Positions 35,274 through 42,860 of a stretch of DNA of 64,000 nt are shown one piece after another. Made by a program: the position numbers and the translations under genes. The stretch lies in assembly GCA_965199705.1 (NCBI GenBank), contig OZ241359.1, positions 124,001-188,000 on the forward strand, written 5' to 3'. The notes under the pieces are model-generated. The model was given only the letters and a program-made list of their open reading frames with translations. It was not told the DNA's origin and made no database searches. The stretch is from Azophilus sp965199705. GTDB taxonomy: Bacteria > Pseudomonadota > Gammaproteobacteria > Pseudomonadales > Azotimanducaceae. The first letter of the stretch is position 1, and the number at the start of each line of letters is the position of its first letter.

Positions 35274-36342
35274 CGACAATCCGCTTCACCAGAGGATGGC
35301 GCACCACATCGCCCGATCCGAAATGCGTGAATCGCACGCCAGACACCTGTTTCAGCACGGTGCAGGCGTTGACCAGGCCGGAAACCTGGCCGCGCGGCAG
35401 GTCGATCTGGGTTACATCGCCGGTGATCACGGCCTTGGCGCCAAAGCCGATCCGGGTAAGAAACATCTTCATCTGGGCGGCGGTGGCGTTCTGGCTCTCA
35501 TCAAGAATGATGAAGGCGTCGTTCAGCGTTCGCCCGCGCATGTAGGCCAGAGGCGCCACCTCAATCACGTGGCGTTCAATGGCCTTGTTGACCCGCTCCA
35601 CGCCCATCAGCTCGTAGAGGGCGTCGTAGAGCGGGCGCAGATAGGGATCAATCTTCTGCGCGAGATCACCCGGCAGGAAGCCGAGCTTCTCTCCCGCCTC
35701 GACCGCCGGGCGCACCAGAACCAGACGCGACACCCGGTGGTTTTCAAGCGCCTCGACGGCGGCTGCGACCGCCAGGTAGGTCTTGCCGGTGCCGGCAGGA
35801 CCGATTCCGAAGTTGATGTCCGCCGAGCGGATGGCGCGCACATAGGCAACCTGATTGGCGCCCCGGGGCCTGACCTGCTTGCGCCGCGTAGATATCACAT
35901 TGGCGCCGGGCGCAGTCGCAGTGTCCGCGCCATCTTCCAGCAATGCCTCCACTGCTGACTCCTGCAAGGAGAGATGCACCAACTCCGGGTCCACCGGACG
36001 CCCTTCGGCAGTTTCCTGATACAGCTTGCAGAGCACGGCGCTGGCCGCATGAACGCGCTCATCCGGCCCGCTGACATGAAATCGATTGCTGCGCGTGCGT
36101 ATGCTCACGCCCAGGCGCTGCTCGAGATGCGCCAGGTTCCGATCAAAGGGGCCACAAAGAGAGGCAAGGCGATGAGAATCGTCGGGCTCAAGGCTCAGCG
36201 TGGCGCTGAATGGCGCCGTCTCCTGCTCCCCACTGGCCTGCCCGGGCGAGAACGATTGGTCGGTCAAGGCTTGCGGATGCGCCTCATCGCTATCTGGGCT
36301 GGCAAGCATATAGTTGCCATGCCGCGTGTCAATGGAGAGCAT
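35218..36342 (-). CDS. ybeZ: PhoH-family ATPase (YbeZ)
   Basis: A 374-aa PhoH-like P-loop protein, partner of YbeY. Walker A GPAGTGKTYLAVAAA, then RPAVEAGEKLGFLPGDL, and Walker B FIILDESQNATAAQMKMFLTRIG are near-identical to the family. The N-terminal domain matches from SLEPDDSHRLASLCGPFD; the ~45 residues before that are extra. The ATG at 36342 directly abuts the IS-A target duplication. Without it the frame would continue into IS-A, so native 5' sequence stops here. A second ATG at 36309 is possible. No Shine-Dalgarno sequence is visible at either. Confidence 0.92.
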   Translation of the reverse strand: MLSIDTRHGNYMLASPDSDEAHPQALTDQSFSPGQASGEQETAPFSATLSLEPDDSHRLASLCGPFDRNLAHLEQRLGVSIRTRSNRFHVSGPDERVHAASAVLCKLYQETAEGRPVDPELVHLSLQESAVEALLEDGADTATAPGANVISTRRKQVRPRGANQVAYVRAIRSADINFGIGPAGTGKTYLAVAAAVEALENHRVSRLVLVRPAVEAGEKLGFLPGDLAQKIDPYLRPLYDALYELMGVERVNKAIERHVIEVAPLAYMRGRTLNDAFIILDESQNATAAQMKMFLTRIGFGAKAVITGDVTQIDLPRGQVSGLVNACTVLKQVSGVRFTHFGSGDVVRHPLVKRIVDAYAAEPRPGEPGDHVAG

Positions 36343-36346
36343 TGTC
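36342..36346. repeat. IS-A target-site duplication, left copy
   Basis: TTGTC directly outside the left inverted repeat of IS-A; its first base is also the A of the phoH ATG on the minus strand. The right copy is at 38303-38307. Confidence 0.85.
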
Positions 36347-38302
36347 GAGGCGCTTGCGCTGCGGGTGTTTTTGTCGGGATGGGGAGATGTAGTGGAGCGG
36401 ATTTGGCAGTGCGGGAGGATTGATTGAAGGCAGGGCAGCGGACTGGGGTGCCGGGGAGAGGTTGGAACGAGGGCCGATCGCGGGTAGATGAGAAAGGCTC
36501 TCAACAAGGGTGTGCTGCGGACAGGGGCGCGGCGTCCAGGGGCAGGCAGGGGACGGGTTGGAGCGGTTGGGGGTTGGCGCAGCGCTATCCGGTGTCTGCA
36601 AACGGGACCGGGCGCACGAGCGAGCGCATCCGTTCGTCTCGTCCCTCGACCACGGCGGCGACCGCCAGCGCCATCATCACCGCGAGCGCCAGCCCCATCC
36701 GTGTCTTCATCTTGGCCAGGCCGCGGATGAAATGCACCTCGAAGCCGAAGCTGCGGTCCAGGCGCGCGTTGATCCGCTCCAGTGCCGAGCGTCGGTTGTA
36801 GCCGCGTCGCCAAGCGGGCGAGCCCCAGGGCGTGGGGGTGAAGATGCGCCGGTTCGCGCGCTTGAGATCGATACGCACAATGCGCCCGAAGTCGCCCGCC
36901 TTCGAGCCGGACTGCGAAAGACACGCCGCCCGGCCCTCGCACTTCAGGTCGCAAGCCGCCGCCGGACACCGGTACTTCAGCGTCCCCCGGTCCGATTCGA
37001 ACCCCTGGAACGCCATCGGGCGCTCCGTCCCTGTCGCCGGGCAGCGGCACGACACCTCGCCCCGCTCGCTGTACAGGATGTTGTCCGTCCGCTCGGGGGC
37101 CAGGCTGCGCAGGATCGGCTGCGCGGGATCGTGGTTCGGATCCTGCTTCTCTTCGCGCCACATCAGCCGGGTGTCAATCAGCGGCCGAATCCCGTGCTCG
37201 TCCCACAACGCCTGCTTCAACGCTCCGCCGTCATAGCCCCGATCTGCGCTGAAGTCCCGGCACCGCTGCGCCAGACCCGGCTCAGCCTCGAACAACTCCG
37301 CCAGCAGCTTCCCCACCACCGGCTGCTCCGAAGCCGATGCCCGCGTCACCGCAAAGGCCACCGGCAACTCATAGCGGGTGTCCGCAATCAGATGCAGACC
37401 GTAGCCGAACCAACTCTTGACCCGCCTCCAGGCGCGCCCTTGCTTGTCCACGCCCCGCGTTTCGTGCTTGCCCCAATCCGCGTCTGGATCCGAACCCTCA
37501 CCCCCGGCGCCGCGGTTGACCCGCCCGGTGGAATGGCTCGCCACCGCCTTGCCGTCGCACCCCAGATGCACGCCGTAGTCCGGCAGCACCGCCAGCAATC
37601 GGCCACGCAGTTCGTCCACCAGGCCGCTGACCAACCCCTGCCTGTCCTCCAAGTCAATCAGGTTCCTGAGCAGGCGCGAGAAGTTCCACTCGTTCGGAAC
37701 GCAGGGCAAAACCGGCGCCGCCTCCCGCACCACAACCGACCGACCCGTGCGCGCGTCCCGCTCAATCCGCGCAACCGGGCGGCCCTGCCGTGGCAACGGA
37801 TTGAAACCGCACACCGACAGCAGCGACGGATTGCGGCGCAACTCCCGAACCAGCGACGCCACCGAGGCGTGCTGGAAAACCACCCCCGCCACCAAGGCGC
37901 GCCACATCGCGCGAACCGGAAAATCGTTCCTGCCCCGACCCCGCTTCGCCGCAAGCGCCGCAACCAACTCCGCGTCCGGCAAGTGCTCCAGCACCATCGA
38001 CAGGCGTTTCAGATCCGCCAGCGGCTCGACAGCGTCCCAAGAAAAAAGTACATTGTTCGGGCCGGTTGTCATGATCACCTCGAAGGTCGGCAATTGTTTG
38101 ATTTACAACCACCATTTTGCCACATGACAACCGGCGCTTCCGCCTCCTCGGCTGCAACAACCAACCTTGGGGTGAAAATCCGCCAATTCGGGCCGAAACA
38201 CCCCAAAATCGGGCCAAATCCCCGCTTCTCCGGGGGAATAAATTTTCGACGCCTCACATAACATCAAACCATTCAATCAATTAGAAACAGCGCAAGCGCC
38301 TC
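36347..38302 (-). mobile_element. IS-A: complete 1956-bp insertion sequence
   Basis: The ends are perfect 15-bp inverted repeats, GAGGCGCTTGCGCTG at 36347-36361 and its complement at 38288-38302, flanked by a 5-bp direct repeat TTGTC on each side. One DDE transposase gene (36585-38072) runs on the minus strand. About 240 bp of non-coding sequence lies beyond its stop, and 230 bp lies before its start, including a CCCC-GGGG hairpin shared with MITE-A. Intact ends, target repeats and an open transposase suggest a recent, possibly active insertion. Confidence 0.93.
36585..38072 (-). CDS. IS-A DDE transposase (IS4/IS1182-like)
   Basis: A 495-aa transposase. The putative DDE triad lies in HLGCDGKAVASHS, SADRGYDGGALK and RRSALERINARLD (the YREK-like C-terminal signature region). 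Between the second Asp and the Glu is a Cys-rich insertion (CRCP, YRCP, CDLKCEGRAAC) resembling the insert of IS1182-type enzymes. Family assignment beyond the IS4 superfamily is uncertain, since the 5-bp target repeat is not typical of IS1182. The ATG giving MTTGPNNV is chosen for GAGGTG just upstream. Confidence 0.85.
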   Translation of the reverse strand: MTTGPNNVLFSWDAVEPLADLKRLSMVLEHLPDAELVAALAAKRGRGRNDFPVRAMWRALVAGVVFQHASVASLVRELRRNPSLLSVCGFNPLPRQGRPVARIERDARTGRSVVVREAAPVLPCVPNEWNFSRLLRNLIDLEDRQGLVSGLVDELRGRLLAVLPDYGVHLGCDGKAVASHSTGRVNRGAGGEGSDPDADWGKHETRGVDKQGRAWRRVKSWFGYGLHLIADTRYELPVAFAVTRASASEQPVVGKLLAELFEAEPGLAQRCRDFSADRGYDGGALKQALWDEHGIRPLIDTRLMWREEKQDPNHDPAQPILRSLAPERTDNILYSERGEVSCRCPATGTERPMAFQGFESDRGTLKYRCPAAACDLKCEGRAACLSQSGSKAGDFGRIVRIDLKRANRRIFTPTPWGSPAWRRGYNRRSALERINARLDRSFGFEVHFIRGLAKMKTRMGLALAVMMALAVAAVVEGRDERMRSLVRPVPFADTG

Positions 38303-38307
38303 TTGTC
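38303..38307. repeat. IS-A target-site duplication, right copy
   Basis: TTGTC immediately after the right inverted repeat of IS-A. The last two bases are also the first two bases of the IS-B end, showing that IS-A inserted at the phoH/IS-B junction. Confidence 0.85.
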
Positions 38308-38366
38308 CAATGCAAAGTGAGCCTGAACTGGGAATGCGATTCCAACGCAAAGTGAGCCTGAACTGG
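38306..38366 (+). repeat. Tandem double terminal repeat at the left end of IS-B
   Basis: Two direct copies of TCCAAYGCAAAGTGAGCC, continuing TGAACTGG, lie at 38306-38331 and 38342-38367, differing at one base. The right end of the element has only one copy. Confidence 0.88.
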
Positions 38367-38388
38367 AAGTGTCGGGGATCATCAGGAG

Positions 38389-39651
38389 ATGATCGTGACA
38401 CTTCAGAGCGAGCACATTCGCACTATCGAGCAGGTGGCCGCGTTCGTCGAGGCGAGCGAGCCGGTGACCTTCCAACCCCTGGATCGCGAGGGCGCCTATA
38501 CCTTCGTGTCGAAGACGCTGGTGCGTCTTGCCTATCGGGGCTTGGACAAGCCGTCAAAGACGCTGGTGAAGCGCTACCTGGCCAAGACCACAGGTTACTC
38601 GCGCGCCCAGCTAACGCGACTCATCCGCCAGCACCGCGAGACGGCCAAGGTGGTCGACCGCCGCGACGGGAACCAGGGTCGGCCCTTCAACCGCGTTTAC
38701 ACGCCGACCGACATTCGCCTGCTCGCTCGTGTGGACGCCGACCTCGGCCAGATGTCCGGGCTGGCGACGCGGGTCGTTCTCCAACGCGAGCACCGGGTAT
38801 TCGGCGACCGGCGCTTCGAGCGGTTGGCGCAACTCTCGGCGAGTCACTTATACAACCTGCGGCGCTCCCGGACCTACCGCACGCACCGCACGGTCTTCCA
38901 TGCGACCAAGGCGGCGACGGTGGCGGTGGGCGAACGCCGGGCGCCGCAGCCGGCGGGCCGGCCCGGCTTCCTGCGCGTCGACACCGTTCACCAGGGCGAC
39001 CGCGACGGCGCCAAGGGCGTGTATTTGATCAACCTCGTCGATCAAGTGACGCAATACGAGTTCATCGGGGCTGTCGAGGCGATCTCCGAACGCTTTCTGG
39101 TACCGGTTCTGGAGGGTCTGTTGGGGCTTTTTCCCTTTGTCGTCACCGGCTTTCACGCCGACAACGGCTCCGAGTACATCAATCACACGGTTGCGGCACT
39201 GCTCAACAAGCTGCATATCCACGAGTTCACCAAGTCGCGCCCGCGGCGCTCCACCGACAACGCGCTCGTCGAGGGGAAGAACGCCAGCGTCATACGACGC
39301 TTTCTGGGCCACGACCACATCCCACGCCACTGCGCCGCGCTGGTCGACACCTTCACCCAGAAGCGTCTGTCACCGTATCTCAACTACCATCGACCCTGCC
39401 TGTTCGCCACCGAAAGGGAAGCCGCCAACGGTCGCATCCGGCGGGTTTACCGGCCCGCCGACGTCAGAACCCCATACGCCAAGCTGCGCTCCCTGCCCGA
39501 TGCCGAAGCCTGTCTCAAGCACGGCATCACCTTCGCAGAACTCGATGCACTGGCCCACGAGCAGAGCGATCTGCAAGCGGCCAGGGCCCTCAATGCCGAA
39601 CGCGCCCGCCTGTTCCAGATCATCGCCAACGCACAAACTCAAGTGGCCTGA
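38389..39651 (+). CDS. IS-B integrase-core (rve) transposase
   Basis: A 420-aa transposase with an N-terminal helix-turn-helix region (about 55-90, YSRAQLTRLIRQHRE) and an rve catalytic core. The DDE residues are Asp in FLRVDTVHQGD, Asp in FHADNGSEYINH and Glu in TDNALVEGKNASVI. It resembles the IS481/IS3 integrase group. The first codons MIVTLQSEH follow CAGGAG at 4 nt. The C-terminus is Ala-rich and helical. The frame is intact. A strong inverted repeat follows 23 bp after the stop. Confidence 0.85.
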   Translation: MIVTLQSEHIRTIEQVAAFVEASEPVTFQPLDREGAYTFVSKTLVRLAYRGLDKPSKTLVKRYLAKTTGYSRAQLTRLIRQHRETAKVVDRRDGNQGRPFNRVYTPTDIRLLARVDADLGQMSGLATRVVLQREHRVFGDRRFERLAQLSASHLYNLRRSRTYRTHRTVFHATKAATVAVGERRAPQPAGRPGFLRVDTVHQGDRDGAKGVYLINLVDQVTQYEFIGAVEAISERFLVPVLEGLLGLFPFVVTGFHADNGSEYINHTVAALLNKLHIHEFTKSRPRRSTDNALVEGKNASVIRRFLGHDHIPRHCAALVDTFTQKRLSPYLNYHRPCLFATEREAANGRIRRVYRPADVRTPYAKLRSLPDAEACLKHGITFAELDALAHEQSDLQAARALNAERARLFQIIANAQTQVA

Positions 39652-39674
39652 ATGACCGCTCTACCCTGTCCGAA

Positions 39675-39720
39675 GTCGCTGTTCCGCCGCACGCCTGCAC
39701 GCAGGCAGCGGAACAGCGAC
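39675..39720. repeat. 46-bp cruciform-forming inverted repeat in IS-B
   Basis: A perfect 13-bp inverted repeat GTCGCTGTTCCGC / GCGGAACAGCGAC (39675-39687 and 39708-39720) encloses an inner CCTGC-ac-GCAGG palindrome (39694-39705). No T-run follows, so it is not a standard terminator; it may be a transcript-end hairpin or a structural site of the element. Confidence 0.85.
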
Positions 39721-39852
39721 CCAGAAACACCCTCCTTCGACAACTTCAGTCCGCATCGCCCACACAACCCAATTCAGAGACCAAACCAACCCCCAATATC
39801 ATGCCCTGGCCACCAGATCAGCCAACAAGTTCAGGCTCACTTTCTAATTGGA

Positions 39853-39944
39853 ATATGCTTGGAGATGTGGCGCGAGCCGCCAGTTGACCAGGAGCCTGTC
39901 AACGCTATGGGCGCGGGCGTCTGTGAGCATGGTGTCAACAGGCC
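39853..39944. other. 92-bp remnant between IS-B and MITE-B
   Basis: No ORF with coding character. It contains a CCTGT...ACAGG inverted repeat and two TGTCAAC copies. It may be the only surviving native miaB-phoH spacer, or part of an older insertion. Confidence 0.4.
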
Positions 39945-40194
39945 CTAACCCGGATATTGCACCAGGGGCCGTGATGATCGCGCCGGATTTTGTCCGTCTG
40001 CGTGTGCTCGCGACCGAGAGCATAGCTACGCCTATGGTCGAGGGCGCATGGACGCGCAGACGGGCAAAAGACCAGCGAGCGCGCGGCAAGCGCAGTCTGT
40101 AATCGGCGTAGCGCTTCAATAGCGAAGACCACCAATTGAAAGATAGAGAAAATCAGCCTGCTCCATTAGCGCCTTGGTGCAATATTCGGGCTAA
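39945..40194. mobile_element. MITE-B: 242-bp TIR element with CTAA target duplications
   Basis: Inverted ends CCCGGATATTGCACCA (39949-39964) and TGGTGCAATATTCGGG (40175-40190) agree at 15 of 16 positions. They are flanked by direct repeats CTAA (39945-39948 and 40191-40194). There is no transposase; small frames inside show no similarity. The right CTAA contains the miaB stop codon (TAG on the minus strand), so the element sits exactly at the miaB 3' end without cutting the protein. It must move with a transposase from elsewhere. Confidence 0.85.
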
Positions 40195-41540
40195 ACCAAT
40201 TCGCCACGCAGGGAGTTGGGCAAGGCTTCAGTGATGCGCACCTCGGCGAAAGCGCCGATCAGCGCGTCCGGGTCCGACGCCGGGAAATTGACAACCCGAT
40301 TGTTCTCGGTGCGCCCCTGCAAGGCGCGCGGGTCCTTCCTGGAGCGTCCGCTGACCAGCACCTCTTGCACTGTGCCCTGCATCGCCTGGGCGATGGCGCT
40401 CGCCTGTTCTCGCAACAGACTCTGCAGGGCCGTCAGCCGTGCGCTCTTGACATCTGCAGGCGTGTTGTCCGGCAGACTGGCTGCTGGCGTGCCGGGTCGG
40501 GCGCTGTAAATGAAGGAGAAGGAGGTATCGAAGCCGATTTCGTCCACCAATTGCATGGTTGCCTCGAAGTCGGCGTCGGTTTCGCCGGGAAAACCGACGA
40601 TGAAATCCGACGACAGGCTGATGTCGGGTCGAACCCGGCGCAACCGACGAATCCTGGTCTTGTATTCGAGCGCCGTGTGGCCGCGCTTCATGGCCGCAAG
40701 CACCCGGTCAGACCCGGATTGCACTGGCAGATGCAGGTGATTCACCAGTTCCGGAATCCGGGCATAGGCAGCGATCAGATTGTCGCCAAAGGGAACCGGG
40801 TGCGAGGTGGTGTAGCGCACCCTGCGGATCTGCGGCGTGGCCGCCACATAGTGAATCAACTCGGCAAGATCGGCCCGGTCGCCGTCTATTTCGCCGTGGT
40901 AGGCGTTGACGTTCTGGCCGAGCAGATTGATCTCGCGCACGCCCTGACCGGCCAGCTGCGCTACCTCGCGCAGCACCTGCGGGACCGGGCGGCTGACTTC
41001 TTCGCCGCGGGTGTAGGGCACCACGCAGAAGGTGCAATAGCGGCTGCATCCTTCCATCACGGAAACATAGGCGGATGGCCCTCGGGCGCCCGGCGTCGGC
41101 AGATGATCGAACTTCTCGATCTCTGGAAAGCTGATGTCCACAATCGGGCCGGCAATGCGCCGCCTTGCCGCATCCACCATATCCGGCAATCGGTGCAACG
41201 TTTGCGGGCCAAATACGAAATCCACATGCGACGCCCTTTTTGCGAGTGCAGCGCCTTCCTGGCTGGCCACACAGCCGCCCACACCGATCAGCAGGCCGGG
41301 CCTTTGCCGTTTCAGCGCCTTCCAGCGGCCGAGCTGATGGAACACCTTTTCCTGGGCCTTCTCACGAATGGCGCAGGTATTGAGCAGAATCACGTCGGCT
41401 TCCGTTTCGCTGCTCACCAGACGGTAGTCGTGACGCTGCCGCAGCAGATCGGCCATACGGTCAGAGTCGTACTCGTTCATCTGACAGCCGTGCGTCTTGA
41501 TGTAGAGATTGCGCCGCACTGGCCCTGCATCCTTCATCAT
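40191..41540 (-). CDS. miaB: tRNA-2-methylthio-N6-dimethylallyladenosine synthase
   Basis: A 449-aa radical-SAM methylthiotransferase that thiomethylates i6A37 in tRNA. The N-terminal UPF0004 cysteines are in KTHGCQMNEYDS, LLNTCAIREKA and GVGGCVAS. The radical-SAM cluster is GCSRYCTFCVVPYTRG (CxxxCxxC). A C-terminal TRAM domain ends PNSLRGELV. The stop codon lies in the CTAA target repeat of MITE-B; the protein appears complete. The ATG overlaps the argA stop (ATGA), an unusual pairing that couples miaB to argA. The usual partner phoH is now 3.8 kb away. Confidence 0.96.
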   Translation of the reverse strand: MMKDAGPVRRNLYIKTHGCQMNEYDSDRMADLLRQRHDYRLVSSETEADVILLNTCAIREKAQEKVFHQLGRWKALKRQRPGLLIGVGGCVASQEGAALAKRASHVDFVFGPQTLHRLPDMVDAARRRIAGPIVDISFPEIEKFDHLPTPGARGPSAYVSVMEGCSRYCTFCVVPYTRGEEVSRPVPQVLREVAQLAGQGVREINLLGQNVNAYHGEIDGDRADLAELIHYVAATPQIRRVRYTTSHPVPFGDNLIAAYARIPELVNHLHLPVQSGSDRVLAAMKRGHTALEYKTRIRRLRRVRPDISLSSDFIVGFPGETDADFEATMQLVDEIGFDTSFSFIYSARPGTPAASLPDNTPADVKSARLTALQSLLREQASAIAQAMQGTVQEVLVSGRSRKDPRALQGRTENNRVVNFPASDPDALIGAFAEVRITEALPNSLRGELV

Positions 41541-42850
41541 TGCAGGCGCTTGCGCAGGATTTGTGACTTGCGCGCGTGATCGTAGCGCGCCTGCCTGGCG
41601 GCTGGCAGATCGGCGACCGACGCTTCCGAAAAGCCTCTTTCCAGAAACCAGTCTCGCGCACGGGTGGTCAATACGAACAGCGCATCACAACCGGCGGCGC
41701 GCGCACTGGCTTCCGCCGCCGCCAGCAATCTCGGGCCAGCATTGATATCGGCGTCATTGCGATAGGCCGGATGCACGGCCAGACAGGCGAGTTCCGCCTG
41801 CTTGCCGACCGGATAGACAGCACAGCAACCCACCACGAAGCCATCGGCTTCGGCGACCAGAAAGTGTTGCAGGTCCCGTTCGAGCTGGTCGCGCGTGCGC
41901 TCAACCAGCAAGCCCTCATCTTCCAGCGGCCGGATCACCTCGGCCAGATCGGCCAGGTCTCGCCGGTGCGCCGGGCGCACCTGGCTGCGCGCCTCGCGCG
42001 TTACCTGCGTGCCGGAGCCAGCGGCCGTATAGAGCTCCGCCAGCAAGGCGCCCGCCTCCGTATAGCCCACCATCTGGCCACTGGCAACGCCAAGTTCCAC
42101 GCTGTGCGCCAGCAACCTGAGATGGCGGGCCGTGGCCGCACTCAAACGCGCCTCTGCCGCCGTCACTTCCCGCAGCAGGTCCTCCGGCGTCAGATTGCCC
42201 AGGCGCTCGCCATCGGCGTCAGGCAAGCAGGGCACTTCATCGAGAACGATCAACTTTTCTGCCGAAACCGCCAGGGCCGCAGCCTGCGCGAGTTCCTCGA
42301 TCGCAAGGCCAAGCGCCTCTCCGGCAGGCGAATAGCCGATCGGCGACAGCAGCACGATGTTGCCCGCCGCCAACAGCGTCTTGATGCGCTCGCCGGCCAC
42401 GCGCCGCGGCTGGCCAGCGTACTGACAATCCACGCCGTTGACCACGCCGAGCGGACGGGCGTGGACAAAATTGCCCGATATCAGAGGCACATCCACATTG
42501 TGCAATGGGCTGGTGGGCAGCCCGGTCGCAAAGATCGCTTCCAGCCGGGCGCGAACCCCACCGCAGACGCCAGCCAATGCGCTGATGTCAGCAGCGGTGA
42601 GGACCCGACCGGCGGCGTCCTTCGCCGCACCATGATCAGGCAAAGCCGCCGCAGTGGTGGATTCGGCGCCATGCACGATCACCAGGCGAGCGCCAAGCAC
42701 GTGCATGAGCGCCAGATCATGCACCAGACTGGTCAGATTGACGTGGGCGATGGCCGCGCTCGGCAACAGCACCACAAAGACCTTGCCGTGATGGGCGCTG
42801 ATATAGGGTGTCGAGGCCCGAAACCAGCGAGCGTACTCTTCCGTGTTCAT
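41537..42850 (-). CDS. argA: N-acetylglutamate synthase
   Basis: A 437-aa two-domain ArgA, first step of arginine synthesis. Residues about 1-285 form an amino-acid-kinase domain (VFVVLLPSAAIAHVN, GARLVIVHGAES, VLLSPIGYSPAGE). Residues about 290-437 form a GNAT acetyltransferase domain (CAVYPVGKQAELACLAVHPAYRN, FVLTTRARDWFLERGF). The ATG giving MNTEEYARWFRAS fits the family; an upstream in-frame start adds ten unmatched residues. It is 10 bp downstream of argE and overlaps miaB. Confidence 0.94.
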   Translation of the reverse strand: MNTEEYARWFRASTPYISAHHGKVFVVLLPSAAIAHVNLTSLVHDLALMHVLGARLVIVHGAESTTAAALPDHGAAKDAAGRVLTAADISALAGVCGGVRARLEAIFATGLPTSPLHNVDVPLISGNFVHARPLGVVNGVDCQYAGQPRRVAGERIKTLLAAGNIVLLSPIGYSPAGEALGLAIEELAQAAALAVSAEKLIVLDEVPCLPDADGERLGNLTPEDLLREVTAAEARLSAATARHLRLLAHSVELGVASGQMVGYTEAGALLAELYTAAGSGTQVTREARSQVRPAHRRDLADLAEVIRPLEDEGLLVERTRDQLERDLQHFLVAEADGFVVGCCAVYPVGKQAELACLAVHPAYRNDADINAGPRLLAAAEASARAAGCDALFVLTTRARDWFLERGFSEASVADLPAARQARYDHARKSQILRKRLQ

Positions 42851-42860
42851 ATCGGAGGGA

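Larger units (their letters stand above)
38306..39852 (+). mobile_element. IS-B: 1547-bp integrase-type insertion sequence
   Basis: Both outer ends read TCCAAT and then, after 3-4 variable bases, AAAGTGAGCCTGAACT (left at 38306; right, inverted, ending at 39852). The left end carries a second copy of the same end sequence about 35 bp inwards (38342-38366). One rve-type transposase runs on the plus strand. No convincing target duplication was found, and the left junction was later split from phoH by IS-A. Confidence 0.82.

Noticed and set aside
35218..37161. 647-aa extended phoH frame reaching into IS-A
   Set aside because: Residues upstream of 36342 are IS-A non-coding sequence and antisense-like; the IS boundary and target repeat explain the extension.
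36510..38261. 583-aa frame antisense to the IS-A transposase
   Set aside because: Arg/Gln-rich shadow with no transposase signature; the DDE motifs are on the minus strand.
38310..39887. 525-aa frame overlapping the IS-B transposase in another frame
   Set aside because: Only the 38389-39651 frame has the DDE integrase core.
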